A stretch of DNA of 64,000 nucleotides from Leucobacter sp. OLIS6 (GTDB lineage Bacteria > Actinomycetota > Actinomycetes > Actinomycetales > Microbacteriaceae), in contig NZ_MRAV01000014.1 of the NCBI RefSeq assembly GCF_002752355.1, positions 434,001-498,000 on the forward strand, given 5' to 3'. A program made the translations under genes and the position numbers. Below the pieces are notes generated by a model. That model was given only the letters and a program-made list of their open reading frames with translations. It did not search any database and was not told where the DNA came from. Positions 1-12,737 of this stretch are shown piece by piece (positions within the stretch are counted from its first letter, which is position 1; each line of letters begins with the position of its first letter).

Positions 1-587
1 AGCACGACCGCGTACGGCCGCTCAGGAGTCACGGTCAGTCGCTCGAGCACGCGCAGCTCGGCCTCGACCAGGCGGCCCGCGGCGCTCGGGAGCGCCTCGG
101 CCAGCTCGGTCACGCTGGCCTGACGGCGGTGCACGACGCCGAACCCGTCGGACACGAACGCGTCGCCGAACTCGGCGAGGCGCGCGGCGAACGCTCGGCG
201 CTCCTCCGCGTCCTTGCTGGTCTCGCCCGGGTTGAATCGCAGGTTCTCGAGGAGCACCACATCGCCGTCGCCGAGCGCCGAGACCGCGGCCGAGGCCTCG
301 GTCCCGACGGTCTCGCCGACGAACGCGACGGGGGCCCCGAGCAGTTCCGCCATGCGCACCGCGACCGGACGCAGCGAGTAGCGCTCCTCAGGTGCACCGG
401 CCGGACGGCCGAGGTGGCTGATGAGCACGATCCGAGCACCGGCCTCGCGGAGCTCGCGGATCGTGGTGAGCGAAGCGCGGATCCGTCCGTCGTCGGTGAT
501 CTCGCCGTCGGCGAGCGGAACGTTCAGATCGCAGCGGACGATCACCGTCTTCGACCGGAGCTGGCCGAGGGATTCGATGGTGCGCAT
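1..587 (-). CDS. pgk: phosphoglycerate kinase (3' part outside window)
   Basis: Glycolytic kinase that moves phosphate between 1,3-bisphosphoglycerate and ADP in the cytoplasm. Only about 195 N-terminal codons of a family that is normally near 400 aa are present; the gene runs off the left edge. Visible family motifs on the minus strand are RCDLNVPL near the N-terminus, SHLGRP, LLENLRF and VSDGFGVVHR, all from the substrate-binding N-domain. The ATG at 587 has an AGGAGG about 12 nt upstream. It follows gap by 71 bp on the same strand, the usual gap-pgk glycolytic operon order. Confidence 0.95.
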   Translation of the reverse strand, partial: MRTIESLGQLRSKTVIVRCDLNVPLADGEITDDGRIRASLTTIRELREAGARIVLISHLGRPAGAPEERYSLRPVAVRMAELLGAPVAFVGETVGTEASAAVSALGDGDVVLLENLRFNPGETSKDAEERRAFAARLAEFGDAFVSDGFGVVHRRQASVTELAEALPSAAGRLVEAELRVLERLTVTPERPYAVV

Positions 588-658
588 GGCGGCTTGGGTC
601 CTCCTTCAGGGGGATGTGGGTGCCGGGGGCTGGAGTCGGCCGGCGTCCGACTTCGCGC

Positions 659-1666
<1,008 letters not shown>

Positions 1667-1785
1667 TCACGTGCCTTTCAACTGTTGAGATGGCCGAGAC
1701 GGACTCCCCGCCCCGGTGCGCGGACCGCTCGGGTGAGCGATCCGCACCACTCGACGGCGACCCGCGGGCCCCGCCGAGAGACGAA

Positions 1786-1813
1786 CGGGCCGATCCCCGA
1801 AGGGACCGGCCCG
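1786..1813 (-). terminator. sodA terminator hairpin
   Basis: Inverted repeat CGGGCC (1786-1791) / GGCCCG (1808-1813) with an inner TCCC/GGGA pair and a CGAA loop, 7 nt beyond the sodA stop on the minus strand. There is no strong T-run, as is common in high-GC actinobacteria. Confidence 0.6.
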
Positions 1814-1820
1814 AGCCGAC

Positions 1821-2450
1821 TCACTCGCCGAGCTGGATCAGCCCGCTGGTCTGCGTGCGCGCCGAATCGAAGCGCTTCGCCACGTCCTGCCAGTTCGCGA
1901 TGTTCCAGAACGCGGAGACGTAATCCGCTCGCACGTTCAGGTAGTCGAGGTAGTACGCGTGCTCCCAGACGTCGAGCATCAGCAGCGGGATCTGGCCGGC
2001 CGGCAGGTTGCCCTGCTGGTCGAACAGCTGCTGGATGTGCGGACGCTGGCCGAGCGTGTCCCACGCGAGGAGCGCCCAGCCGGAGCCCTGCACGCCCAGC
2101 GCGGTCGCGGTGAACTGCGCCTGGAACTTCTCGAACGAGCCGAAGTACTCGTCGATCGCCGCGGCGAGCTCGCCCTCGGGGCGATCTCCGCCTTCGGGCG
2201 ACAGGTTGTTCCAGAAGATGGTGTGGTTGACGTGACCGCCGAGGTTGAAGGCGAGGTCCTTCTCGAGCTTGTTGACCGTGGCCAGGTTGCCGCTCTCGCG
2301 AGCCTCAGCCAGCTGATCGACCGCGTTGTTCGCGCCGGTCACGTAGGCCTGGTGGTGCTTGTCGTGGTGCAGCTGCATGATCTTGCCGCTGATGTGCGGC
2401 TCGAGGGCGGCGTAATCGTAGGGAAGTTCGGGCAGGGTGTATGCGGCCAT
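1821..2450 (-). CDS. sodA: superoxide dismutase, Mn/Fe family
   Basis: Converts superoxide to peroxide and oxygen. The 209-aa protein has the N-terminal [10 protein letters not shown] signature, the metal ligand His in QLHHDKHH (about His28), HVNHTIFW for the second ligand region, and [11 protein letters not shown], which carries the last Asp and His ligands. Length is typical of cytosolic bacterial Mn/Fe SODs and there is no signal peptide. Start is supported by GAAGGAG 8-9 nt upstream. It is monocistronic by context: its own -10 lies at 2492-2487 and a hairpin follows the stop. Metal choice (Mn or Fe) cannot be settled from sequence alone. Confidence 0.96.
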   Translation of the reverse strand: MAAYTLPELPYDYAALEPHISGKIMQLHHDKHHQAYVTGANNAVDQLAEARESGNLATVNKLEKDLAFNLGGHVNHTIFWNNLSPEGGDRPEGELAAAIDEYFGSFEKFQAQFTATALGVQGSGWALLAWDTLGQRPHIQQLFDQQGNLPAGQIPLLMLDVWEHAYYLDYLNVRADYVSAFWNIANWQDVAKRFDSARTQTSGLIQLGE

Positions 2451-2486
2451 GTGGCGCTCCTTCGAATTCTTCGTTGATGTGACTTC

Positions 2487-2492
2487 AGTCTA
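2487..2492 (-). promoter_or_regulatory. sodA -10 element
   Basis: TAGACT reading on the minus strand, in the 102-bp gap between whiA and sodA. Expected start of transcription near 2480 gives a leader of about 30 nt that contains the GAAGGAG ribosome binding site at 2465-2459. No convincing -35 was found. Confidence 0.5.
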
Positions 2493-2552
2493 TGCCGACA
2501 ACCGGACCCGACCGCGAGATATTCCGCGAGATGACCGGTGTTCGCAGCGGCT

Positions 2553-3533
2553 TCAGAGCGCGTCGAGCTCTTCGGGCAGGCTCGCCTCGGTGCCGGGGAT
2601 GCCGCGCGACTCGGCCTCCTTGTCGGCCATCGCGAGCAGTCGGCGGATCCGGCCGGCGATCGCGTCCTTGGTGAGGGGCGGATCGGCCCGGGCGCCGAGT
2701 TCGTCGAGGCTGGCCTCGCGGTGGCTCAGGCGGAGCGCGCCGGCGTAGCGCAGGTGCTCGGGGGTCTCGTCGCCGAGGATCTCGAGCGCGCGCTCGACGC
2801 GGGCGCACGCGGCCACGGAGGCCTGGGCGGAGCGGCGGAGGTTCGCATCGTCGAAGTTGACGAGGCGGTTCGCGGTGGCGCGGGTCTCGCGCGCCTTGCG
2901 CAGCTCGTCCCAGGCGGCGCGGGCATCGACGGCGCCCATGGCGCTCAGCATCTCGCCGATCGCCTCGCCGTCGCGCACGAGCACCTTGTGCTGACCGCGG
3001 ATGTCGCGGCTCTTGGCCGCGATGCCGAGGCGGCCCGCGGCGCCCACGAGCGCCATGGTGGTCTCGTTCGTCGGGCACACGACTTCGAGGCTCGCCGAGC
3101 GGCCGGGCGGGGTGACCGAGCCGCGCGCCAGGAACGCGCCGCGCCAGATGGCCGCGAGCTCGGGCTGCGAGCCGGTGGTCAGACGGTTGGGCAGGCCGCG
3201 GATGGGGCGGCGGCGGGGATCCATGAGACCCAGCTGGCGGGCGATGGTCTCGCCGTCGAGCACGCGGACGAGGAACTGCGGGGCGCCGGGGCGCGTGCTC
3301 GACGCGGGGAGCTGCATGGCGTCCGAGCGGACGCCGTAGATCTCGGCCAGATCCTTGCGGACGCGCTGCACGATCGCGGGGGTGTGCAGCTCGGCTTCGA
3401 GGGCGATCCGCCCCGAGATGGTGTGGAGTCCCCCGGAGAGCCGCAGGATCGTCGCCAGCTCCGATACACGCTCGCTGGTGCGCTGCGGGACAACGCGGAC
3501 GAGCTCGGTTTTGACGTCGGGGGTCGATGGCAC
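2553..3533 (-). CDS. whiA: DNA-binding protein WhiA
   Basis: WhiA-family regulator: an N-terminal LAGLIDADG-homing-endonuclease-like fold without nuclease function, followed by a C-terminal helix-turn-helix. In Streptomyces it works with WhiB in sporulation and division control; in non-sporulating actinobacteria its role is less clear. The 326-aa length and the FLARGSVTPPGRSASLEV segment match the family. The start is GTG at 3533 with GAGAGGA upstream. It is the last gene of uvrA-uvrC-rapZ-whiA, 65 bp after rapZ, which is the conserved actinobacterial order. Confidence 0.95.
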   Translation of the reverse strand: MPSTPDVKTELVRVVPQRTSERVSELATILRLSGGLHTISGRIALEAELHTPAIVQRVRKDLAEIYGVRSDAMQLPASSTRPGAPQFLVRVLDGETIARQLGLMDPRRRPIRGLPNRLTTGSQPELAAIWRGAFLARGSVTPPGRSASLEVVCPTNETTMALVGAAGRLGIAAKSRDIRGQHKVLVRDGEAIGEMLSAMGAVDARAAWDELRKARETRATANRLVNFDDANLRRSAQASVAACARVERALEILGDETPEHLRYAGALRLSHREASLDELGARADPPLTKDAIAGRIRRLLAMADKEAESRGIPGTEASLPEELDAL

Positions 3534-3598
3534 GAAAAGGATCCTCTCGAAGGGATGCGGATGAGATGACAGACTGCTGGCCGGGAACGGCCGGCGGA

Positions 3599-4474
3599 CT
3601 ACTCGCGACCGAGGTCGCGGTGGCGCAGACTCACGCTCACGCCGGGCACCCCGGCGAGGCGGTCTGCGAGCTCGCGGGCCATGGCGACCGAGCGGTGCTT
3701 ACCGCCCGTGCAGCCGACCGCGAGCGACACATGTCGCTTGTTCTCGCGCTGGAATCCGGCGAGGACCGGTTGCAGCGCGGCGACGTAGTGCTCGAGGAAC
3801 TCGGCCGCCCCCTCGCGGCTGAGTACGTAGTCCTTCACCTCGGCATCGACGCCGGTGAGGGGGCGGAGCTCGGGCTCCCAGAACGGATTGGGGATGAAGC
3901 GCATGTCGACCATCAGGTCGACGTCGGTCGGGGCTCCGTACTTGAAGCCGAAGCTCTGCACCGATAGTTGCAGACCGGGAGTGTCCTCCGCCGAGAACAT
4001 CTCTCGGGTGGCGGTCGACAGGTCGTGCACGTTGTAGCGCGAGGTGTCGATGACGACGTCGCTGGACGCGCGCAGCTCTTGCAGCCGCTCGCGCTCGAGC
4101 CGGATGCCGTCGAGCAGGCTGCCTTCGGCCTGGAGCGGGTGCGGGCGCCGCACGGCCTCGTAGCGGCGCACCAGGATGTCGTCCGTGGCATCGAGGAACA
4201 CGACCCGGACGGTCGCGTGCCCGCGCAGCTCGGCGACGGTCTGCTGGATGTCGTCGAACAGGTCGCGCCCGCGCACGTCGATCACGGCGACGATCTTGGG
4301 CAGCGCGCCGCCCGACCGATCGGCCATGTCGGCCAGCGTCTTGAGCATGGGGAGCGGAAGATTGTCGACCACGTACCAGCCGAGGTCTTCGAGGGCGTTC
4401 GCGACCGTGGACCGGCCGGCCCCCGACATTCCGGTGACGATGAGGATCTCTTGTCCGGGTGCGTGCTCGCTCAC
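3599..4474 (-). CDS. rapZ: RapZ/YvcJ-family nucleotide-binding protein
   Basis: P-loop protein of the RapZ (YvcJ) family, which binds GTP/ATP. In E. coli it delivers a small RNA to RNase E, but in Gram-positives the partner is not established. The 291-aa protein has Walker A GMSGAGRST near residue 15; the lysine usual in P-loops is Arg here, which I recall as common in actinobacterial homologues. The C-terminal half ends in the conserved CTGGKHRSV. The GTG start at 4474 overlaps the uvrC stop in a GTGA, so translation is probably coupled. Confidence 0.93.
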   Translation of the reverse strand: MSEHAPGQEILIVTGMSGAGRSTVANALEDLGWYVVDNLPLPMLKTLADMADRSGGALPKIVAVIDVRGRDLFDDIQQTVAELRGHATVRVVFLDATDDILVRRYEAVRRPHPLQAEGSLLDGIRLERERLQELRASSDVVIDTSRYNVHDLSTATREMFSAEDTPGLQLSVQSFGFKYGAPTDVDLMVDMRFIPNPFWEPELRPLTGVDAEVKDYVLSREGAAEFLEHYVAALQPVLAGFQRENKRHVSLAVGCTGGKHRSVAMARELADRLAGVPGVSVSLRHRDLGRE

Positions 4475-6392
4475 TCGCCGTCCTCCTCCGATGTCTCAGC
4501 CGATTCTCCGCCCACCAGCTTACCGGCTGCTGGAGCATGCACGTGCCGATGGATCTGCTCGGCGAGCTGATCGCCCACTCCGGGGGCGCTCGCGATCTCC
4601 TCCGGGCTCGCGGCGCGGAGCCGTGCGACCGATCCGAAATGCTTGAGCAGCGCCTGCACGCGCTTGGGTCCGAGCCCCGGGATCTCGCTGAGCTGGCTGC
4701 TGATGGCGGTGCTGCGCCGCTGCCGCTGGAAAGTGATCGCGAAGCGGTGGGCCTCGTCTCTGATGCGCTGCACGAGGAAGAGGGACTCGCTCGTGCGGGG
4801 CAGGATCACGGGGAACGGATCGTCGGGCAGCCACAGCTCCTCGAGCCGCTTGGCGACGCCGCAGAGCGCCACGTCGGTGATGCCGGCCTCGCGCAGGGCG
4901 CGCTGCGCGGCCGCGACCTGCGGCTGGCCGCCGTCGACGATCAGGAGCTGGGGCCGATCGCGGTACCTCCCGCTGGGCGGCTCCCCCGCCTCGACCGCGG
5001 CGTTGAGCTGCGCGGCCCGACGCGACACGACCTGATAGATCGAGTCGGTGTCGTCGGTCGTCTGCTCGATGCGGTACTTGCGGTAGGCGCCCTTCGCGGG
5101 CAGGCCGTCCTCGAACACCACGAGGGAAGCGACGACGCCCGTGCCCTGCAGGTGCGAGACGTCGATGCACTCGATGCGCAGCGGGGCCTCGCCCATGTCG
5201 AGCCCCTCCTGCAGCTCGGCGAGCGCATCGGTGCGCGCGGTGATGTCGGCCGCGCGCTTGAGCTTGTGGCGCAGCAGGTTCTCGCCCGCGTTCAGCAGTG
5301 CGCGGTTCATGAGCTGCGCCTTGTCGCCGCGCTCGGGCACCTGGATCCGCACCTTGCCGCGGCGGGGCCGGTTCGCCCGGAGCGCTTCCTCGAGCGCGGG
5401 CAGGTCGGCGGGCATGGTCGACACGAGGATCTTCGCCGGCGCCTCGTGGCCATCGTCGTACGCGGACTGGATCACCTGCTCGAGGAGCGTCCCGGGCGAG
5501 TCGTCCAGTTCGACGTCGACGATCCAGCTCCGCTCGCCGCGGATGCGCCCGCCGCGGATGATGAACTGGTGCGCCGCGGCCGAGAGCTCGTCGGACTTGA
5601 GCCCGAAGACGTCGAGCTCGACGTCGAGCCCGAGCACGATCGCGTTCTTCTCGAGCACGTGCTCGACCGCCTGCACCTGGTCGCGCAGACGGGCGGCGTC
5701 CTCGTAGCGCTGCTCGGCGGCCGCGTCGCGCATGGCGTGCTGCAGCTGCTTGAGATGGCTGGTGTCGCCGCCGGCGAGGAACGCGACGAGTTCGTCGACG
5801 CGCTCGCGGTGGGCCTCCAACGAGATCTTGCCGGAGCATGGTCCGTTGCAGCGGCCGATCTGCCCCGCGAGGCAGGGCCGGCCCGAGTCCATCGCCCGCT
5901 TGTAGTCGGCATCGTTGCAGGTGCGGATCGGGAACGCCTGCTGCAGCAGGTTCGTGGTCTCGCGGAGCGCCCAGACCTTCGGGTAGGGACCGAAGTACCG
6001 GGCGCCGCGGATCTTCTCGTTGCGCGTGATGATCAAGCGCGGAGCGTCCTCGCGCAGCGTGACCGCGAGGTAGGGGTAGGTCTTGTCGTCCTTGAACTGG
6101 ACGTTGAACGGCGGCTTGTACTCGGTGATCCAGGTGTGCTCGAGCACGAGCGACTCGGTATCGGTCGCGACGACCGTCCAGTCGAGCTGCGCCGCGAGGG
6201 TGAGCATGCGCTGGGTGCGCGGCATGAGCGCGTGCATCGGCTGGAAGTAGTTCGCGAGCCGGGCTCGCAGGTTCTTCGCCTTGCCGATGTAGAGCACGCG
6301 CCCGTGCCGGTCCGAGAACCGGTAGACGCCGGGCGTGGTGGGGATCTCGCCCTGCGCCGGTCGGAACGCCGCGCGGTGATCGCCCTCGTTCA

Positions 6393-6393
<1 letters not shown>
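4471..6393 (-). CDS. uvrC: excinuclease ABC subunit C
   Basis: Makes the two incisions around bulky DNA lesions in nucleotide excision repair with UvrA and UvrB. The 640-aa protein has an N-terminal GIY-YIG nuclease (PGVY...VLYIGKAKNLR), a UVR motif near the middle that contacts UvrB, an RNase-H-like 5' nuclease (ECIDVSHLQG, IVDGGQPQ) and C-terminal helix-hairpin-helix motifs (IPGLGPKRVQALL). I chose the ATG at 6393 because it overlaps the uvrA stop by one base (TGATG) and the protein then starts at the normal point; the longer open frame upstream is antisense-like noise inside uvrA. It is coupled to rapZ downstream. Confidence 0.97.
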
Positions 6394-9287
<2,894 letters not shown>

Positions 9288-9293
9288 CCGACC

Positions 9294-9334
9294 ATCCTAT
9301 CGAATCCGAGCCGGATATTCGAATACATGTACGA
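9294..9334 (-). promoter_or_regulatory. uvrA promoter with LexA-like SOS box
   Basis: A 16-bp site at 9319-9334 reads TCGAATACATGTACGA; its 14-bp core matches the actinobacterial LexA core CGAACRNRYGTTCG at all but two positions. On the minus strand the -10 TAGGAT lies at 9299-9294, six bases before the GTG start of uvrA, and a TTCGAA -35 at 9323-9318 falls inside the box with an 18-bp spacer. LexA bound here would block RNA polymerase. That uvrA belongs to the SOS regulon is well established in other bacteria; binding here is inferred. Confidence 0.72.
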
Positions 9335-9404
9335 ACGGAAGCGTGCTCCCCCGCGCGTCCGACGCGTGTCCGATTCGTTCAAGACGGGACCGGGTCGACG
9401 CTCG

Positions 9405-9410
9405 TAGGCT
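9405..9410 (+). promoter_or_regulatory. leaderless promoter -10 of the VOC gene
   Basis: TAGGCT followed by six bases and then the ATG at 9417. No ribosome binding site is present between, which fits a leaderless message. The same hexamer and spacing precede the murG-like gene at 21547. Confidence 0.5.
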
Positions 9411-9416
9411 GAGCGC

Positions 9417-9827
9417 ATGACACTCGCATTCGACTTCATCGGCATCGTGACGGCCGACCTCTCGGCGTCCCTCAGCTTCTACCGCGCGCTCGGCCTCGAC
9501 ATCCCGGAGGGGCAGGACGAGGCGCCCCACGTCGAGACGGTGCTACCCGGCGGCATGACGCTCGCCTGGGATCCAGTCTCGACCGTCCGCGGGTTCATTC
9601 CCGATTTCGAACTGCCGACCGGTGAGAACCGGATCGGCTTCGCGTTCAGCGCGGCCACACCGGCCGAGGTGGATCGAGTCTATGCCGAGATCGTAGACCG
9701 GTTCCCCGCCGCGGCGTCGATGGCGCCGTGGGATGCCCCGTGGGGGCAGCGCTACTCGACGGTGCTCGATCCCGACGGCAATTCGATCGACATCTACGCG
9801 CCGCTCGCCGCCGAGCCCGCGGCCTGA
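9417..9827 (+). CDS. VOC-superfamily (glyoxalase/bleomycin-resistance-like) protein
   Basis: Small 136-aa protein of the vicinal oxygen chelate superfamily: a paired beta-alpha-beta-beta-beta module beginning FDFIGIVTADLSASLSFYRALGLDI and ending in the conserved LDPDGNSIDIYAP. Members act as metal-dependent lyases or dioxygenases, or bind antibiotics; the substrate cannot be told here. It is transcribed divergently from uvrA across 129 bp. Its last 34 bp overlap the end of the AraC-type regulator gene in convergent orientation, which may be a sign that the two respond to the same compound, but that is inference. Confidence 0.85.
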   Translation: MTLAFDFIGIVTADLSASLSFYRALGLDIPEGQDEAPHVETVLPGGMTLAWDPVSTVRGFIPDFELPTGENRIGFAFSAATPAEVDRVYAEIVDRFPAAASMAPWDAPWGQRYSTVLDPDGNSIDIYAPLAAEPAA

Positions 9828-10576
9828 GCCCCGTCGGTGCGGTTCCGGGACGGAGCCGCACCGACGTTCGCCGCGACGAATCGGGCCGGCGTGGTTCCGA
9901 CGATGCGGCCGAACTCGCGCGTGAGGTGGGCCTGATCGCTGTAGCCGGTGCTGAGCGCCGCGGCCTCGACGGAGGATCCGGAGCCGAGCAGCCCTCTCGC
10001 ACGCTCCGCGCGCAGCACTCTGCGCAGCGCGGTGTACCCGTAGCCGAAGTGCTGCAGCATGCGGCGCTGCAGCTGCCGTTCGGAGTATCCGAGCACCGCA
10101 GCGGCCCGTGCGGCGGTCGCGCCTCGCCGAGCCAGGCGGAGCGCCTCAGCGGTCCAGCCGGGTGCGCCGATGTCGAACGGTTCGGCGGATCGGGCGCGGA
10201 GCGCCGACGTGGACGGCTCCCCCGCGGCGACGCCGAAGGACTCACCGAGCACGCGCAGCAGTCGTTCGCCGCGGCGCCGCACCTCGGGCGCCAGCACGTC
10301 GGTCGCGGGCACCAGGCTGTCTCGCAGCTCGGACGCGTCGAGCTCGAGCGCCCGACCGGCGTGCCCGGGCGTGAAGCGGAGCCCGATCGTGGCGCCGTGG
10401 ATGCTGCCGCTGCCGAGGAGCCAGCGCGTCGAGGGGCCGGCGACCACGAGTTCGTCGTCGCGCAGGATGATGTCGGCGCTGCCGTCGGCCGGGATCACCG
10501 CGGGCGCACCTGCGCCGACCGAGCGCTCGGAGCGCCAGAGCACTCCGAGGCCGGGGAGCTCGATCTCGCGATACAC
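9794..10576 (-). CDS. AraC-family transcriptional regulator
   Basis: 260-aa regulator with a C-terminal double helix-turn-helix: ATAARAAAVLGYSERQLQRR and AALSTGYSDQAHLTREF (residues about 155-240), the latter being the diagnostic AraC/XylS signature. The N-terminal part reads like the AraC ligand-sensing domain but does not identify a ligand. Start is GTG at 10576, only 15 bp after the uvrB stop on the same strand, so it may be read through from uvrB. Its 3' end overlaps the VOC gene convergently by 34 bp. Confidence 0.88.
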   Translation of the reverse strand: MYREIELPGLGVLWRSERSVGAGAPAVIPADGSADIILRDDELVVAGPSTRWLLGSGSIHGATIGLRFTPGHAGRALELDASELRDSLVPATDVLAPEVRRRGERLLRVLGESFGVAAGEPSTSALRARSAEPFDIGAPGWTAEALRLARRGATAARAAAVLGYSERQLQRRMLQHFGYGYTALRRVLRAERARGLLGSGSSVEAAALSTGYSDQAHLTREFGRIVGTTPARFVAANVGAAPSRNRTDGAQAAGSAASGA

Positions 10577-10591
10577 GGCGGTGCCCGCGCT

Positions 10592-12682
10592 CTAGCGGTG
10601 CCCGGCCTGGTCCATGCTGCGCAGCTCGCGCTTGAGCTCGGATACCTCGTCGCGGAGGCGTGCCGCGAGCTCGAACTTGAGTTCCTCTGCGGCGGTGAGC
10701 ATCTGCTGGGTGAGGTCCGCGATGAGCTCTTCGAGCTGGGCCGCGCCCTCGCCTGCGATCGCTCCGGCGCGTGCCGCGGCTTTGCCCTTCGCCCGCTGCG
10801 GCGAGACCGCCTTGCGCTGCGCGTGGGCGCCGGTGCGCGAGAGCACGTCCTCGGTGTCCGCCGCCTCGCGTGCGAGGAGCTCGGTGATGTCGCCGATCTT
10901 CTTGCGCAGCGGGGTCGGATCGATGCCGTGCTCGGCGTTGTAGGCGAGCTGCTTCTCGCGGCGGCGGTCGGTCTCGTCGATGGCCTCGCGCATGGAGCGG
11001 GTGATCTTGTCGGCGTACATGTGCACCTCGCCCGACACGTTTCGGGCAGCGCGGCCGATGGTCTGGATGAGCGAGGTCGAGGATCGGAGGAAGCCCTCCT
11101 TGTCGGCGTCGAGGATCGAGACGAGCGACACCTCGGGCAGGTCGAGGCCCTCGCGCAGCAGGTTGATGCCGACGAGCACGTCGAAGATGCCCGCGCGCAG
11201 TTCGGTGAGCAGCTCGACGCGCCGGAGCGTGTCGACGTCGGAATGCAGGTAGCGGACGCGGATGCCGGCCTCTTCCATGAAGGTGGTCAGCTGCTCGGCC
11301 ATCTTCTTGGTGAGGGTCGTGACGAGCACGCGCTCGTCGCGCTCGGCACGGATGCGGACCTGCTCCAGCAGGTCGTCGATCTGGCCCTCGCTCGGCTTCA
11401 CGACGATGCGCGGGTCGATGAGCCCGGTCGGGCGGATGATCTGCTCGACGACGCCGTCCGCGCGCTCCATCTCATACTTGCCGGGCGTCGCCGAGAGGTA
11501 GACGACCTGGCCGACCCGTTCCTGGAACTCGGAGAACTTGAGCGGCCGGTTGTCGAGCGCGCTCGGCAGGCGGAACCCGTGCTCGACCAGTGTCCGCTTG
11601 CGCGACGCGTCGCCCTCGTACATGGCGCCGATCTGCGGCACCGTCACGTGCGACTCGTCGATGACGACGAGGAAGTCGTCGGGGAAGTAGTCGAGCAGGC
11701 AGTGCGGGGCCTCGCCGGGCTGCCGGCCGTCGATGTGCCGCGAGTAGTTCTCGATGCCGGAGCAGAAGCCGATCTGTTCCATCATCTCGAGGTCGAAGGT
11801 GGTGCGCATGCGCAGGCGTTGCTCCTCGACGAGCTTCGTCTGCTCTTTCAGCTCGCGGGTGCGCCAGTCGAGCTCCTCGGCGATGGTGCCCATGGCGCGG
11901 TTCATGACCTGGCGGCTGGCGACGTAGTGGGATCCCGGGAACACCGACACGGCGTCGACCTGGCGGATGACCTCGCCCGTGAGCGGATGCAGGTAGTAGA
12001 GCGCCTCGATCTCGTCGCCGAAGAACTCGATGCGGATCGCGTTCTCCTCGTACATGGGGATGATCTCGACCGTGTCGCCGCGCACCCGGAAGTTGCCGCG
12101 CACGAACTCGATGTCGTTGCGCTGGTACTGCATATCGACGAAGCGCCGCAGCAGCACGTCCCGGTCGAGGCGGTCGCCCACGACCAGCGGGACCATCGCC
12201 TCGTAGTATTCCTCGGGCTTGCCGAGGCCGTAGATGCACGAGACGGTGGAGACCACGACCACATCGCGCCGGCTCAGCAGCGCGTTGGTGGTCGAGTGCC
12301 GCAGACGCTCGACCTCGGCGTTGACCGACGAGTCCTTCTCGATGAAGGTGTCGGTCTGCGGAACGTAGGCCTCGGGCTGGTAGTAGTCGTAGTAGCTGAC
12401 GAAGTACTCGACCGCGTTGTTGGGCAGCAGGCTGCGGAACTCGTTCGCGAGCTGCGCCGCGAGCGTCTTGTTGTGCGCGAGCACCAGCGTGGGACGCTGC
12501 ACCTCTTCGATGAGCCACGCCGTGGTCGCCGACTTGCCCGTGCCCGTCGCGCCGAGCAGTACGACGTCGGTCTCGCCGGCGTTGATGCGCTGCGCCAGCT
12601 CGGCGATCGCCTGCGGCTGATCGCCGCTCGGCTCGTATTCGCTGATGACCTCGAACGGGCGCACACTACGTGTCGGTTCCAT
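10592..12682 (-). CDS. uvrB: excinuclease ABC subunit B
   Basis: Helicase-like damage-verification subunit of nucleotide excision repair. The 696-aa protein has Walker [10 protein letters not shown] near residue 40, the beta-hairpin [12 protein letters not shown] that probes DNA, helicase motifs including a DESH box (VIDESHVT), and a C-terminal UVR motif ([17 protein letters not shown]) that binds UvrC. I chose ATG 12682 ([12 protein letters not shown]) as the family start; the longer frame upstream is the antisense of the AfsR-like gene. It is away from uvrA, as usual in actinobacteria. No full LexA site was found at its start. Confidence 0.97.
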   Translation of the reverse strand: MEPTRSVRPFEVISEYEPSGDQPQAIAELAQRINAGETDVVLLGATGTGKSATTAWLIEEVQRPTLVLAHNKTLAAQLANEFRSLLPNNAVEYFVSYYDYYQPEAYVPQTDTFIEKDSSVNAEVERLRHSTTNALLSRRDVVVVSTVSCIYGLGKPEEYYEAMVPLVVGDRLDRDVLLRRFVDMQYQRNDIEFVRGNFRVRGDTVEIIPMYEENAIRIEFFGDEIEALYYLHPLTGEVIRQVDAVSVFPGSHYVASRQVMNRAMGTIAEELDWRTRELKEQTKLVEEQRLRMRTTFDLEMMEQIGFCSGIENYSRHIDGRQPGEAPHCLLDYFPDDFLVVIDESHVTVPQIGAMYEGDASRKRTLVEHGFRLPSALDNRPLKFSEFQERVGQVVYLSATPGKYEMERADGVVEQIIRPTGLIDPRIVVKPSEGQIDDLLEQVRIRAERDERVLVTTLTKKMAEQLTTFMEEAGIRVRYLHSDVDTLRRVELLTELRAGIFDVLVGINLLREGLDLPEVSLVSILDADKEGFLRSSTSLIQTIGRAARNVSGEVHMYADKITRSMREAIDETDRRREKQLAYNAEHGIDPTPLRKKIGDITELLAREAADTEDVLSRTGAHAQRKAVSPQRAKGKAAARAGAIAGEGAAQLEELIADLTQQMLTAAEELKFELAARLRDEVSELKRELRSMDQAGHR

Positions 12683-12724
12683 GCGTTCGAGGCTACTCCG
12701 TACCACTGACATCGATGCCCTGGA

Positions 12725-12730
12725 TACACT
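12725..12730 (+). promoter_or_regulatory. leaderless promoter -10 of the AfsR-like gene
   Basis: TACACT (within GATACACT) followed by seven bases and the ATG at 12738. No ribosome binding site precedes the ATG. The region lies between the divergent uvrB and AfsR-like starts, which are only 55 bp apart. Confidence 0.45.
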
Positions 12731-12737
12731 CGACCCC

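Noticed and set aside
12672-12692. TCGAACGCATGG at the uvrB start as a LexA site
   Set aside because: Only the left half matches; the right half GTTCGA is absent and the site would span the start codon.
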